From positions 6,200,001 to 6,264,000 of the forward strand of contig JAHRBC010000002.1 in assembly GCA_022702545.1 (NCBI GenBank): 64,000 bases of DNA, in the 5' to 3' direction. The notes below the pieces were generated by a model that saw only the letters and a list, made by a program, of their open reading frames with translations, had not been told where the DNA came from and made no database searches. Both the position numbers and the translations under genes were made by a program. Source of the stretch: Phycomyces nitens. Taxonomy: Eukaryota > Mucoromycota > Mucoromycetes > Mucorales > Phycomycetaceae. This document shows positions 1 to 11,659 of the stretch, one piece after another (positions within the stretch are counted from its first letter, which is position 1; each line of letters opens with the position of its first letter).

Positions 1-2448
1 GCTTGTACCTTGCAAATCTTCTTTCGCCTCCTAGGCTTGAACATTATGGAAATCTAGTCGACTTTGTTATCTGGTTCAAAGGACCAGTACAAAGCGTGCA
101 GTATATCAATGTACAGCCTATTTGATGAGCCCAATATTGGCTTGTATTGGTCTAATGCAATTTATATATTCCAATCCGAAAATTGGGAATTGATCAACTT
201 GGCTAGCCTTGGGGAAAAAAAAGGTGCACAGTGCTTTGAGATATTCTTGTATATGGACTAGACCAAGTCAACTAATAAAGTCATACACCAACCACACCAG
301 TTTCTTAAAAGTATATGGCTTTAAACTCAATCTATTTTCAAACTTCAAAGTGGATTGTGAATGTAAACATGGCAATATATCACCAGACTGTAGGATATTA
401 ACTAGACTTTATGATCTCTAGTGCTGATTCTGATACACACACACACACTGTTTTTTTAATTTACATGTCTTTAAAACCATAAAGTAAGCCCTGTGCCTTG
501 TAAAATAACTTATGAATTCTGGTCATGGCTTCTAATGATTCAACCTCTTTTTATTACAATTCTTAAATTTTAGTGCAAAGGGGCAAGACAATGATAGACA
601 TTTTGGAAATGGTGCAAGTCGGATTTAGGCTTATACCAAAAGTCTATATAATGTGCACCAATGATTCAAGGGTTCGAATAGATAGATCTTGTAATTCATA
701 CATTACACTATATACTTTCATTATTATCAAGCCATCTATCTTATCCTCAATTTCCTAGTTCTAGACTCATCAATTAGGCCAGTCTTTGAATGTCCCAAAG
801 GCCATGATCATCATTTTATTCTCATTGATTGACATGCCAAAACATGCCATGGAATGTTTGCTAAAAAAAATGCATATTTCAAAGTAACCTGGTGCTTGTA
901 TATATAAATATCTATTTGCCTTTTTGCCATTAAACCACCACTAGGTTTATTTGCCCTAGTGATTATGCTTATTTGTCGGATCAAACCGATGGATCTCTAT
1001 TGGTTTTCTCAAAGAATATACAGTCCAGAAAGAGTATTTATTTATTTATTTATTTTTTCAAGCAAGCAATCAATCAATAATATTGTACTACTCTATGAAA
1101 CGTATCCTTGTGTTTTCAAATAAAGTACAATACTCTTGATCCATTATCTTTTTTGATTATACAGTTACCCCTTGAGACCATAAGCTTATCAAACAAGCCA
1201 AAGCATGGCGCCCAAACGATATCTGCAAATTCAATCTTTTACCCAAAAATGAATATCTACTACTAGATTTACGTCTTTATTGGTTGAATGTTCTACATTG
1301 AACTTTTTTAAAACATTTTTGGAAACTAGCAATTGCAATTCTTTTTGGTTTTGACAAGATTCACTGGGAAAACACCCGAATATATTAAAAGACGGTTGGA
1401 TTTGTTCCAATTTAGGGGGGTGGGTCAGCCAAAAAAATAATAATACAAAAATTCTGAACAATATGTGTAAAAAGCAATTGGGGTCATGCCCATTTTGAAC
1501 AAATTTTGAACAAATTTGGAACAGATTTGGAACTATATTAAAACTGTGAATTGGTACAGCTGGCTAGAAATATTCATACCAAATTTTGTTTCTTTACGGA
1601 TTCCAATACAAAAAATAAATACAAGGTCATTTAAATAATAATAATAATAAGGATAATAATGGCCTGTCTTTTACACTGGTCAGCATTGTAGATACACTTG
1701 TCTGCCACCATGATTTAGAGCCAAATATTGCGATTTCTATTTTGGATCTTTGCAGCAGTTTCATTGTCTTGTCCAGTTTATTGGTTGGTTGGTGAAGCTC
1801 TCTATAAAAATGGCTGTTGTAATCGGATATAGTTTTCAGTTGGGATCCTACAGGGTATTTAAACAAAGACAGGCAAGGAACATTGTATAGTATTAATTAC
1901 ATAATAATGTTGCAAATCTTGTAGGTACCAAACAAGAGACCTCTATATACACCTTGTACATAATGTACACACCATAATTTGCATAATCACTATAATCTCA
2001 AGATACGAATATAATCAAAGGGTATATATATAAGCTTGGGTATGGAGAAGTATAAAAAACAATGTCGTGTTTTTAATCGCCTATTCACATATTCTATCAT
2101 CACAATAATCTTAAATGGAAATAGCTGTAAAGGAAAGGACGCCTTTGAATCCCGAAAGACTAGACGTGACTGTCATGGGAACAATGCATGGCATAAAGTA
2201 AGCAGGCCCAAAAAAGAGTGAGAGTGAGAGTGAGAGTGAGAGAATGGCGTATGTGCGTGAGAGAGAATTATAGAATAGATATTATATATGAGGGGATGGG
2301 GTGGGAAGAAGACAAGAGGATTAAACGGTTGCACACCTTGCACGCACAAAAAACACAGGATAAATAGGCCGTTACTCCTCTTTTTATTTTGTCTTCTTTT
2401 TTTCTCTTTCTCTTTACAACAAGAAAAATACAATATTGATACCACACA
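1..2448. other. AT-rich stretch without a supportable gene
   Basis: No reading frame here looks like a conserved protein. The open frames are short, AT-driven and lack splice partners that would extend them. The minus-strand frames at 1231-1461 and 1627-1866 have somewhat protein-like composition and could be decayed transposon or gene remnants, but I recognise no motif in either. Simple repeats are scattered through it (ATTT at about 1036-1052, ATA near 1636-1650). The last 200 bases should contain the promoter and 5' leader of the C9orf72-like gene. Confidence 0.5.
2216..2242. repeat. GAGTGA hexamer microsatellite
   Basis: The + strand reads as about four tandem copies of GAGTGA, some 205 bases before the ATG of the C9orf72-like gene. 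It probably lies in its promoter or 5' leader. A regulatory role is not shown by sequence alone. Confidence 0.7.
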
Positions 2449-4876
2449 ATGCCTGCTTCGAGTGATTCATCGCCCACATTCAATCCAACTCTGCAACGCT
2501 CTCGCATGACGAAATCAAAGGCAACTTCTTCAACTACTGCAATCCAACCACTAGAGATCACCACAACTGCAGTAGTGATGAGTGATGCCATGCGCAAAAA
2601 TACAGACACCTGTCCTGCAGATCTGTTACCCTTGCCAGGCACAGAAGAATGCACCAAAAAAAAAGGCGATCCTCATAGGGAGTATGGCTGGAAACAGTCT
2701 ATACATCACCACACACATCATCACTCTATAAAGTCACCTAATAACGGAGAACGACTAAAGACCAGACATCCCATAGTTGACCTGCCAACCTCTCCAAAGG
2801 TCTCACCCTTAAATTGCAGTGGGATAGTTACACCTCTCACGAGTAATACTGAACCCGTGTTTAGCAAACTTCCTCCTCCTGCCCTAAAAACAACTTCTGA
2901 TGCCATGACAGCACTCCAGGATGCGGCCAAAGGTTAGAATACGGTTTACCATTTTGTATATATATATATAAATATATATAACCTTGATTTGTTCTTGTTG
3001 TCACTCAACCTCAAGGTTTGTTCTAGTCACCAAAAAGAAGAAGAATACGCTTCCGTTTACAAACACCTCGAATAGTCTAGCCGAACTATTCGATTCTTCA
3101 TTTTTCTCAGCTGTCTTGTTGGTCCAGTGGTCCAATGTGGTCGGCCCCAAGACCGAAAAGATCTGGTCAGCCGAAGGAATGGATGAAAGGCTAGAAAAGA
3201 CAATCGGGCGACAGATATTGAATGGAGAGATGGGCAGGAATCTAGGCCAAGATGAAGTAGAGGCCAAGTGGGTCGTTCTTCATCGCCAGGCCATTGTGTG
3301 CACTGGGTTCTTGTACAATGATCAGATAGTTGGTTCGCTGTGTGGACTTGTCTTGGTGGTCCCGACAAGATATCTACGCAACTTTTCGCAATACTTTGGC
3401 GTATTACAAGAGCGGGTACCTATCCAGCTTGTGAAGCCGCTGGTCAAGTTGAGAAAGGCTTACAAACGACATCCTGGAATGGTAGGCCGACATATGCTTA
3501 AATATGTTTATAATGGATATTTTGGGCTTACTAACACCACCAAAAAGACCTGGTTAACGGCATTAGACTATTTCACATGGCGTCGACTGATTCCATTTGT
3601 ACGGTCCATAATGAACCTTGAGTCGGTTTCTTTACCGACCGAATGTATAAAGGTAGACCATGAGGGATCACTTCAAGGCATGCTTAAAGACCATCATAGA
3701 TCAGCCATACAATACTTAATAATGAATCACGGCAAATGCTCGATTCTCCCTTTATTGCAAAGTAAGAATTAATTAGTGGTGGCAATCGGCTCACTGGGTT
3801 TAATATAATAGAGTCATTACTTCACATCTCCAGACCGGAGGATCCACGGTATTGATCGGAAACACTCTGACCACAATGAACATGGTAAATTGGTCGTTGA
3901 TCCAGTAGCATGGGAATATGCCGAGGAATTCATAAAACTATATAAATATATATACATATACATACATATATATATATCAGGTCATAAATACACTTGCGTT
4001 ATTCTTGTCATCCGAGGAAAGAAGCCGGTCAAGCCATGCCCGCAAAAACCATCCATACATGGCCGATTTGTACCTTCAGGGTCTATTGATAGAGGCAAGC
4101 AAGCAAGCATTTATTTATTTAAATAAAATTGTATCTAAATCTATATATCTCTTAGGACATGGAAGATGCAAATACCAAACTAGAAACCAAGGTTCTCCAG
4201 TCTACCCTGCCCACAACCCTTGTAGACATGACTCGGCTGGTTGTAAAGCAGACGCCATTGTTTCCCAGCTACCACCAGCACCAAACTCAATACCTGGCCC
4301 ATATTGACTCCAAGCTAGACGAAGAATTGTGTCTGTTTGCTTCGGACCAGACCCGTTCTAGTGTTCCCAATACAGATTCAGGATGGAAGTAGGTCTATAT
4401 ATATATTAAAAAAAGAGGGAGAGAGTATCGGCGCTCAACTTTCTCTGGATTTCAGGCGACACAATATCTTTAATCGCACAGAAGCCATTGCACCTCTTGT
4501 CCAGACATTACTCGACGAGACACGAAAGGTACCCACCAGAATGCGTGAGGCATACATTCAGCAATGGCGCCACTTGCTTATTCGCAAAGCACTGGCACTG
4601 ATCAAATGGGTAGAAGAGGAAGCGTGAGTAGAAGTAAATCATAAAATTAATAAGAACGGGTTTGCTGATTATTGATCTCAAAGACGCTGTTTCCCTTTGG
4701 TCCAGTCCAATTCTGGCGGTTCAAGCGACGCACAGATGACAAAGGATATTGTAACTCATCTGATGGATGCCCTGGAACTAAACAATTGGACAGATTTCTC
4801 AATCATACTGACACAGGCCGAGAAATTGAAAAAGGGTATGGTTGTGTTCTTGAGTACATATTCAAAACGACTCTAG
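2449..4876 (+). CDS. C9orf72: C9orf72-like DENN protein, seven exons
   Basis: Rebuilt exons: 2449-2932, 3027-3761, 3814-3884, 3981-4094, 4156-4388, 4456-4623, 4684-4876 (1998 nt, 665 residues; human protein 481). Animal C9orf72 is a longin/DENN protein that, with SMCR8 and WDR41, acts on small GTPases in autophagy and lysosome signalling. Family signatures appear in the expected order. WSNVVGPKTEKIW and QILNGEMGRN in exon 2 match the human longin part. TSHLQTGGSTVLIG (residues about 408-421) matches human SSHLQTCGCSVVVG. INTLALFLSSEER follows, then YLQGLLIE (461-468) against human FVQGLLKD, and LLIRKALALIKWVEEE against human VLHRKALTLIKYIEDD. The C terminus ends soon after AEKLKKG (human AEKIKPG). 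Exon phases agree throughout. The first 175 or so residues are a Ser/Thr/Pro-rich extension absent from the human protein. Intron 4 needs a GC donor. The call rests on remembered family sequence; I made no database comparison. Confidence 0.9.
4095..4155 (+). other. GC-AG intron in the C9orf72-like gene
   Basis: Exon 4 ends with the family-conserved LLIE and exon 5 continues with DMED in phase 0. Only a break at GAG|GCAAGC joined to CTTAG|GAC keeps both sides in frame. The nearest GT (within the glycine codon of YLQGLL) would give a frameshift. The intron is 61 nt. Confidence 0.75.
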
Positions 4877-5233
4877 ATATTTTAAATATTTTTAAAGAAA
4901 ATATAAATATTTTTAAAGAAAATATAAATATTTTCATGTGTGTACATTATCATTCCTTTTATATATATATATAAATATAAATCTCATTTCAACCGTGTTT
5001 TGTGATCCTATTTTTTTTTAATATTACAAGATAATCTATTTGAAGATTATATAGATATATGTAAATAATAACAATAATGACAATAATAATAGTAATAATA
5101 ACAATAATAATAATAATAATAATTCATATATATATATAAATATATATATATCTTATTTTAAAAAAAAATATTGAAAGAGACAGATGGGCGATTGATATAA
5201 TATATGCCTAAAAAAGTAAAAACCTTAGATATC
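4877..5233. other. Convergent 3' intergenic region
   Basis: This lies between the 3' ends of the C9orf72-like gene (+) and VTC4 (-). It is very AT-rich, with a direct repeat of AAATATTTTTAAAGAAAATAT type (about 4882-4934), ATA/AAT trinucleotide runs near 5065-5122 and TATA runs. I see no gene. It should hold both polyadenylation regions. Confidence 0.6.
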
Positions 5234-7445
5234 TCATGGTGTAGCCTGTGGTGTGACAGAAGCAGCCAAGAGAGGTGCTCTGAGGTAAAAGTTGACTCCA
5301 AGCGCAGTGATCATCAAGACACAAAGGACCACAGGGCCATAAATGTCATCGTATCTTAGGCTGGTGTTTCCTGTCCTCATCTGCCATGCTCTCAGCTGGA
5401 ATCTGACAAGAGCATATCTTTAAAAAAGAAAAAGATCCATCAGTATCTACTCTTTTTTATAATGTCAGCCGTGCTACTTACATGGACATAAAGGAAGAGA
5501 TAATGATAAAGAAAGCTCCGATGATACGAGAGATCGAATCTCCGTAGTTCAACAGATTGAGCGACACTGTAAGAAGTAGGGCACAGAACTGCAACCATGA
5601 GATAAAGGTGCGCTCGTTTGCAAAAAACGCCTTTGGATCAATCTTTTTTAGAGGCGCACGTCGCTGGACAGCAATCGGCAGTCCCATTGACTGGCCGCCT
5701 TTATCTCGCCCAGGAACATGCTTCTTGTCAAAGTTTGGCAGACTGCCGCTCCAGAACCTTGTAAACGCGTCTCTCTTGTCCTTTGGGGCCTCTGACAGAT
5801 TGTAGAATGCATGTTCAGGCTGGTCATTTGATAATTGGATAGAGACATGAGGTGCTGATCTAGATGAAAGCGGAAGTATTTGTTCGTAATCCGCGTCCAC
5901 GATAGAACGTCTGTGGCGACCATTGAAAAGAGGCTTGAAACTCATTGACCGAGACAGCCCAACATCAGCAACCGGTGTCTTGCGGATATCGATATTGAGT
6001 TCACTTAGCCACCAGGGAACTACTGGCACCCTGTCCTTGAATAGCTGGGATGCACCGTGCAGATACTTTGAGAACCGAGGTACTTCATGCACAAGGTGGC
6101 TATTGACTAGCTCAGTGAGCCAGCCAGGAGTTTCTTGTCCAAGATGACTTTGAATCTTTGTCTCTAGGACAGCATATGGAAACCTAAGAATGTCAGAATC
6201 TTTCACGTTGCGAAAGGGGTATTGGATCCCAACATCACCACGTCTCCACATATCTCCTCCATGCTGTTGTCTCTGGACACCATCCAGACTGTCTTCCCGT
6301 ACAAACGTCATGTTGTTATCCAGACTAACCCGGACTCTTTGGTCGCCTGGGAGTTGAAACGCGGTCCGGTTATAGAATACCCGGCACATTGGCTGCAACT
6401 GCCGGTTTCGCAAGGAATCCTGGACACCCTTGGCTACAAAATGGTTGTCTTCAATCTTTGATTCGTCCATTTTTCCCTTGGCACGCAGATCCAACGCATA
6501 GGCATCGGCGGTATAGCTGCCTGTCATGTACGCATCCACATACTTTTCATCCAGTCTGAACCGATCCTTGACAGAGTGGCCATTTAGCCAGGGTGCATGG
6601 TGTGTTTTGCGCTCCACATATACACTGCTATTGTCCTTGTCTGCATTGTCTCCGTACCACCGGAATCGAATGGCCTCTGCGCCCTCGGTTCGCTCCAATC
6701 GTTCGGAATACAGATCAAACGACGAATTGTCAAAATACACACTCGAGATCGCCGCATCTCCATCCTCATAGGTCTTTTTTTGGTTGAATACATGTACAGG
6801 AAGGTGCATCATAATAATGGACTTGACTTCAGTAATATAGTCTGGGTGAATCCAGTATTTTGCTGTCTCGCGCTCAAATGCCGTCTGATCTCCTCCCTGG
6901 CTATAGGCATTTGTGGCCCGTGGCTGGCCTCGAAGGCGACAGAGATCATGCACGTTGGATATCCGGACAATAAGGGCATCAAATCTCTGCTGGTCAAGAG
7001 GCCAGGTCTCGAGCATCTGTCCATAGAACCTGGAACGAAGGTCCAGTTTGGTCCATCGGTCGTGTTTCTTTACAATCTTTTCGAATCCAGTATAATTGAG
7101 CTGGTGGAATTTTGAAAGATCGTTGACGGCAAACAGGATCTCTGCCAGCTCATCGGCTGCAAGTTCATAGGCCTGGGTATTGATCTTGTCAGACTTTCTC
7201 AGTTCCTGGGTCACACGTTCGCTCTGTTCCAAGCGTTTCTGGATCGCCTCTAGTTTCTCATTCACAAAATTGTAGACCTTGATGAGCTCGCGTTGCAAAA
7301 ACTCCACAAACTCGCATTCATCGCGTTCACGCCAGCCCTGCTCGAGTTGACGGCGTTTGAGCTCAATCTTTAGTTCATTGTACTGGAGATAAGAGTAGCG
7401 CCACGGCTCATGGATCTTGGTCGCGAGTTCTGCACCAAATTTCAT
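5234..7445 (-). CDS. VTC4: VTC4-like polyphosphate polymerase subunit
   Basis: Two exons: 5482-7445 and 5234-5417, with one intron (GTAAGT donor, AAAG acceptor), giving 715 residues; yeast Vtc4 has 721. The vacuolar transporter chaperone complex makes polyphosphate from ATP and moves it into the vacuole. Residues 1 to about 170 are an SPX domain starting MKFGAELATKI, with the basic inositol-pyrophosphate-binding cluster KIVKKHDRWTK near 123-133. The middle is the VTC tunnel domain: RFRWYG, VYVERKTH, the stretch RVFYNRTAFQ, RVRVSLDN and AVLETKI supply the Arg/Lys/Glu residues expected for the active site. The C terminus is a DUF202/VTC1-like membrane domain with three hydrophobic segments, and the second exon supplies the end (RYDDIYGPVVLC). 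Intact catalytic residues favour Vtc4 over the non-catalytic Vtc2/3. The start is the only ATG compatible with the SPX N terminus. Expression is probably phosphate-regulated in the family; no operator was identified. Confidence 0.93.
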
Positions 7446-8540
7446 CGGTTGTAATTGGTATTTATGAGATGTATATAGTAATGTATCAAACTTTTTCTGC
7501 TACTGTTGGTAAGGCAGAGAAAGAGAATGGGGGAGGAAACAAGGTCTGGTTAAAGAGTGCGTCGATGAAATCTTTTGTGGTATGTCGGTCTGTGTTCTTG
7601 GTCAGTAAATTGGGTACACTTTTTTTTCAGAAATGTATACTTACATCCCAAATGTAATAATAATACTAATAATGTTAATAATAAAATAATAATAATATTA
7701 AAATGTTCTTCTTTTTGTTTCCTGGCTTGTATCAATATATAATGGCACGGCTGATAATGACACTAGAGAAGAAGAAAGAGATGAAAAGAATTGAATTGAA
7801 AGTGTTGCATATACACATTTTAAAAATATATAAAGCGAAGAACTAACTCACCAAATGTTTCCAATACAACCAAACTTCCGAGGATTAAATTTTGCAAAGA
7901 TATACATGTAAATATACGTGCACTGGGTCCTCTTTTTTTTCTTTTCATTCTCTCTAATAGTCAATTCAACTAATAGATCTTACTGCTATTACTACGATCA
8001 AAAACATGTGGTGATATTGGCCATAAACATTAATGGGTGTTTTGTGGTTGTGGCCATGTTTGTTGCGCAGATAAACAATATATAACGTAGTGGGCCAGTT
8101 AATATCACCAACATAAAGCCATATATCAAATATATATATATATATATATCATATATATATATGTATATATACACACACACATATACACACTTGTATATTG
8201 AATAATATATAATATAATATATAATATGGCCCTAGGTAAAACACTTGGTCCTGAATGGAATGTGTCGAGCCACGAATAACACCCGATCTTCCGACTCCTA
8301 ATTTACACCAGTGTTGGATCATCATCTTTTTTTTTTTCTTTTTTTTTTAAATATACTGTGCTCAGCATACGCAAAGCATCCAGCACTTTACGCTGTATTT
8401 TATAACCAAAATACTCACACCTATACGCACAAAAGAGCAGCAATGAAAATAGTAATAGTAATAATAGAAATAGAAATAGAAATAGTAGTAGAAATAATAG
8501 TAAAAAGTAAGAGTATCCTCACTGGCAAGCAAGAGGGTTG
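7446..8540. other. Promoter and spacer between VTC4 and the 917-residue gene
   Basis: The first few hundred bases upstream of the VTC4 ATG must hold its promoter and 5' leader. The remainder is AT-rich, with a long TA/ATATAT tract at about 8128-8170, an ACAC run and an AGTAAT/AGAAAT run near 8445-8500. No conserved reading frame is visible. Confidence 0.6.
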
Positions 8541-11488
8541 TTAATGGCACCGGAATGACTCCATAACCTGATCCAGCTGTTCCTCAATCGACACCTCCTC
8601 TGTATTGACACGTTTGGAGGCCATGATCTGAACCAGATTATTCAACGTCATTTCCGGAGCATAGTAAATATCAGTAGTTGAATCATCCTGTCTTGCAATT
8701 GTAGATACATGTTCGGCATGTGCATCATGTCGGTAAGGTTGAGAAGCTGGGTATCTTTGACTGGTGTTTCTGTCAACTGATGCCGCCCGTCTCCTAGAGG
8801 ATTTTTGAGGGAGAGGCGGCGGTAATGAAGACGATGCAGATCCGTGATGTGTAGAATGAACTGGTTCAGGTTCAGATGTAGCAATGGGCTGTAATCCCAT
8901 TAGTGCCAACACGCGTTCCTCAACCTCTTCCTCTGTCTCTTCCTCTTCTTCCTCGACGTATTCATATCCCCCCTCTCCTCTGCCTGTTTCTGTGGAGCTC
9001 TTTGGAGCATAAAAGCTCTTGCGATTGCCATGGTTCTGGACAATACCCCAAACAACCGATCCATCACTCATCTCACGCAATTCAACACCTTCAAGTGCAG
9101 GTTTAGGCTGATTGGCAGCAGGAGTATTATGTGCAGCAGAGGACTTGAGGTATCTTTTTGTGGACGGCTGGCGAGTAACCACTGTTGCCTGGCCATACTC
9201 TCCCTCGCTCACATCACTGCCGACCATAGAGACTGGTTTTGAGCTGGATGGACCTGGGATCACCTTTGGAAGTGGTGGGACAGGTGGTTCACGAAGAGAC
9301 TTCATAAAGTTTGCTGAATCGGGAGGGACATAGATGATTGTGCGTCGGATCACCTTTGCTCGTTCAGAACTGGCCTCTTTACCATCTCGGTCTTGCTTCA
9401 TATTCACAATCTTTGTAATCTTGCGCTGTGTGGTTGCCTTTGCCAGCAAGTTTGACAAAAGACGAGAGCCCCCCTTTGGTTCATGTAGGGGCTTCTTTTC
9501 GGGTCCAAGCCCAAGTCCAAGGTTTCCTTGTCGATATTCATCCAGAACAGGCGCTCCGTTTTTCTTTGCAACAGTGTGCTGAACTACTGCCATTGCAGCA
9601 CGGGACATGGTGGCCTTGTCTCCAGGCTTCAAAAGTCTACCATCACTACTATACTCATTCTCTTCCTTTGTGTCTCCAAGAGGGCTGCTGTGTCGATCTT
9701 GGCGTCGCAGATTGCCAGTACTTCCCCAACTTCTCATCAATCCACGGATGGACGTTGTGGATTGCGATCTGCTTCGAGTAGCTTGTCTTAGACTTCCAAA
9801 CAATCCAAGCGAGCGAGTTGGCTTGGGATCCTTTGGAAGATTTTCTGAAGCTGGTTCTTGTGTGCCTTGCTTTAAAGGCGAAGATATCGACATTGTTACT
9901 GACACTTGAGGCGGAGGAGGAGCTAGTGCAGCTGGTGCAGGTGCAGATACATTCATGTCAAGAAGCTCACGGAAGCGAGTGTTTCCAGACACACCCTTGC
10001 TGTTGAGCAGTCGACGCAGCCTTGGTACCTTTTGATCTTGAGTGTGATCCGCAAGTGGGGCAACATGGCTTTGAAGAGAAAGGTCGGATATCTGTAGCTT
10101 TTCTTCCATTGTAGATGTACCCAAGAGAGGGGTATTGTACATTCCAGTCAATGGAGGAGTGTTCTTATATTCCAGATTCTCCTTTGGGTCCATGAGGTGG
10201 ACTTGCGTAAGTGTAGGGGGCTCTGGTTGGTCTGGAGAAAGCACTAGATAGAAAGATTAGCCTTGTAAGCAAAAAAAAAAGGTTCATTTCTTTGCTCTAC
10301 AACCAACCTTTTATCTCCTGCACATTTTCGTCTTTTGATGTAATCTCCTCTTCGCCCTTGATCTTTTCATTATCTTCAAGCACATCAAACTCTTCATTAT
10401 CGGCAGATTCCTCAATAACCTCTAGTGCATGGTTTTCATTATTGAATTCTCGAATAAGTTCAATCTCTTCCATATAGTCAGATTCATCCGTGCCATCGTA
10501 TTCTTCATAGGCATCGATTTCGTCCATAATCATCATCTTTTCAACAGGCACAACCAGGTCTTTAGGTTCTTGCTCATCCACTAATGGTTCTGGATCGTCT
10601 TTGGCGTCAATAGTTTCCTCTTTTTCTACTTCTTTCTCTACTTCTTTTTCTGCCTCTTTCTCTTTTTCTGGCTCTGGCTCTGGGTCTTTTTCAGCCTCGA
10701 GGCTTTTATTGTCCTCGACAGGGCTCACATCATCCGTTTCAGTCTTTGTGGGTTTTGCAAGAGTCTTTTTGAGAGGTATCTTTTGCTGTGCCATCAACTT
10801 TACAAATTCCATCTCATCCTCCTCAGTCATCACGATATGGCTCTGGCGTGGCTGGACCACCGAGAGTCTATTGTCATTGAGCTGCTGGGCAAACGCAGAA
10901 AGGTCAAAGCGACTCATGACCCTTGTCGCCCGCTCTATTCTCTCTTCCTCTTCCACGGTTTCCTCTTTTGTCAAGGGTCCAAAATGATCAAAGAAGAAAT
11001 CGCTTGGCATCATCTGTACGGTATCCATGGTGATCTCAGGAATAATGGGTGCAGCAGGGAGAATAGGAGGACCTTTGTGCGGATCCTTGGCCAGCATGGA
11101 CTATAACATAATTAATATATATATATAGGATCTCAATCTGTTCATACCTCAACCCGGACCTTGGGTTTCCTGGGCTTCTTGGGACTCATGGCTGTCCTTC
11201 GAAGACTGTCAGTGCGAGGAGGGACATGGCCATATGTCTAGGTTCATTAAAGTCGGATTGTGTTTGTGTTTATTTTTATTATATTATTTTTATTATAATT
11301 GACCCTATCGAGTTACTTACGACATCTCTAGGTATATATAGGGGATCAATGTCATCAGAGGTCCAGAATGTGGTGTCTAGTCCGAGATGAGTATTTTGAT
11401 GAACATGCTGCAGGTCGTCATGTACCGATGCCGACTCGATTTCGGTAGCATTTCTTGTATGACTTTGAATTAAACGATCTTTAAGCAT
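8541..11488 (-). CDS. Unrecognised 917-residue low-complexity protein
   Basis: Four exons join in frame: 11321-11488, 11148-11237, 10308-11100, 8541-10243, all with GT-AG introns of 46-83 nt. I chose the ATG at 11488 because the upstream in-frame start is only TTG. I do not recognise the family. Visible parts: a basic patch MSPKKPRKPKVRV from exon 2; a conserved-looking block FFFDHFGPLTKEE followed by a helical segment in exon 3; a long acidic Glu/Lys-rich stretch; then Ser/Pro/Arg-rich sequence with basic serine clusters. Later come RRTIIYVPPDSANFMKSL, a VELREMSDGSVVWGIVQ block, a run of glutamates, and a C-terminal helix-like end MTLNNLVQIMASKR. No membrane segment or signal peptide is seen. 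The layout (short ordered blocks in disordered, charged sequence) suggests a scaffold or cell-polarity/cytoskeleton adaptor, which is only a guess. The gene starts 171 bases downstream of the TRAPPC11 stop, on the same strand. Confidence 0.8.
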
Positions 11489-11659
11489 GATGCTTTTTAG
11501 ATCGATCAAGAGCAGTCAATTGTCAAGGCAGTATAAATAAACAATTGAAAAAAGAAGAAGAAGTAAAGAGGGAGAATTGAATAAAAGAAAAGGAAAGTTT
11601 GACGCGAGCAAGTTGCTTATTTGGACATTTGGTTTAATGTTGTTACACCAAATTAGCGC

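Noticed and set aside
1627..1866. 79-codon minus-strand frame as a gene
   Set aside because: No ATG-supported splice partners or recognised motif; it ends in an AT trinucleotide run.
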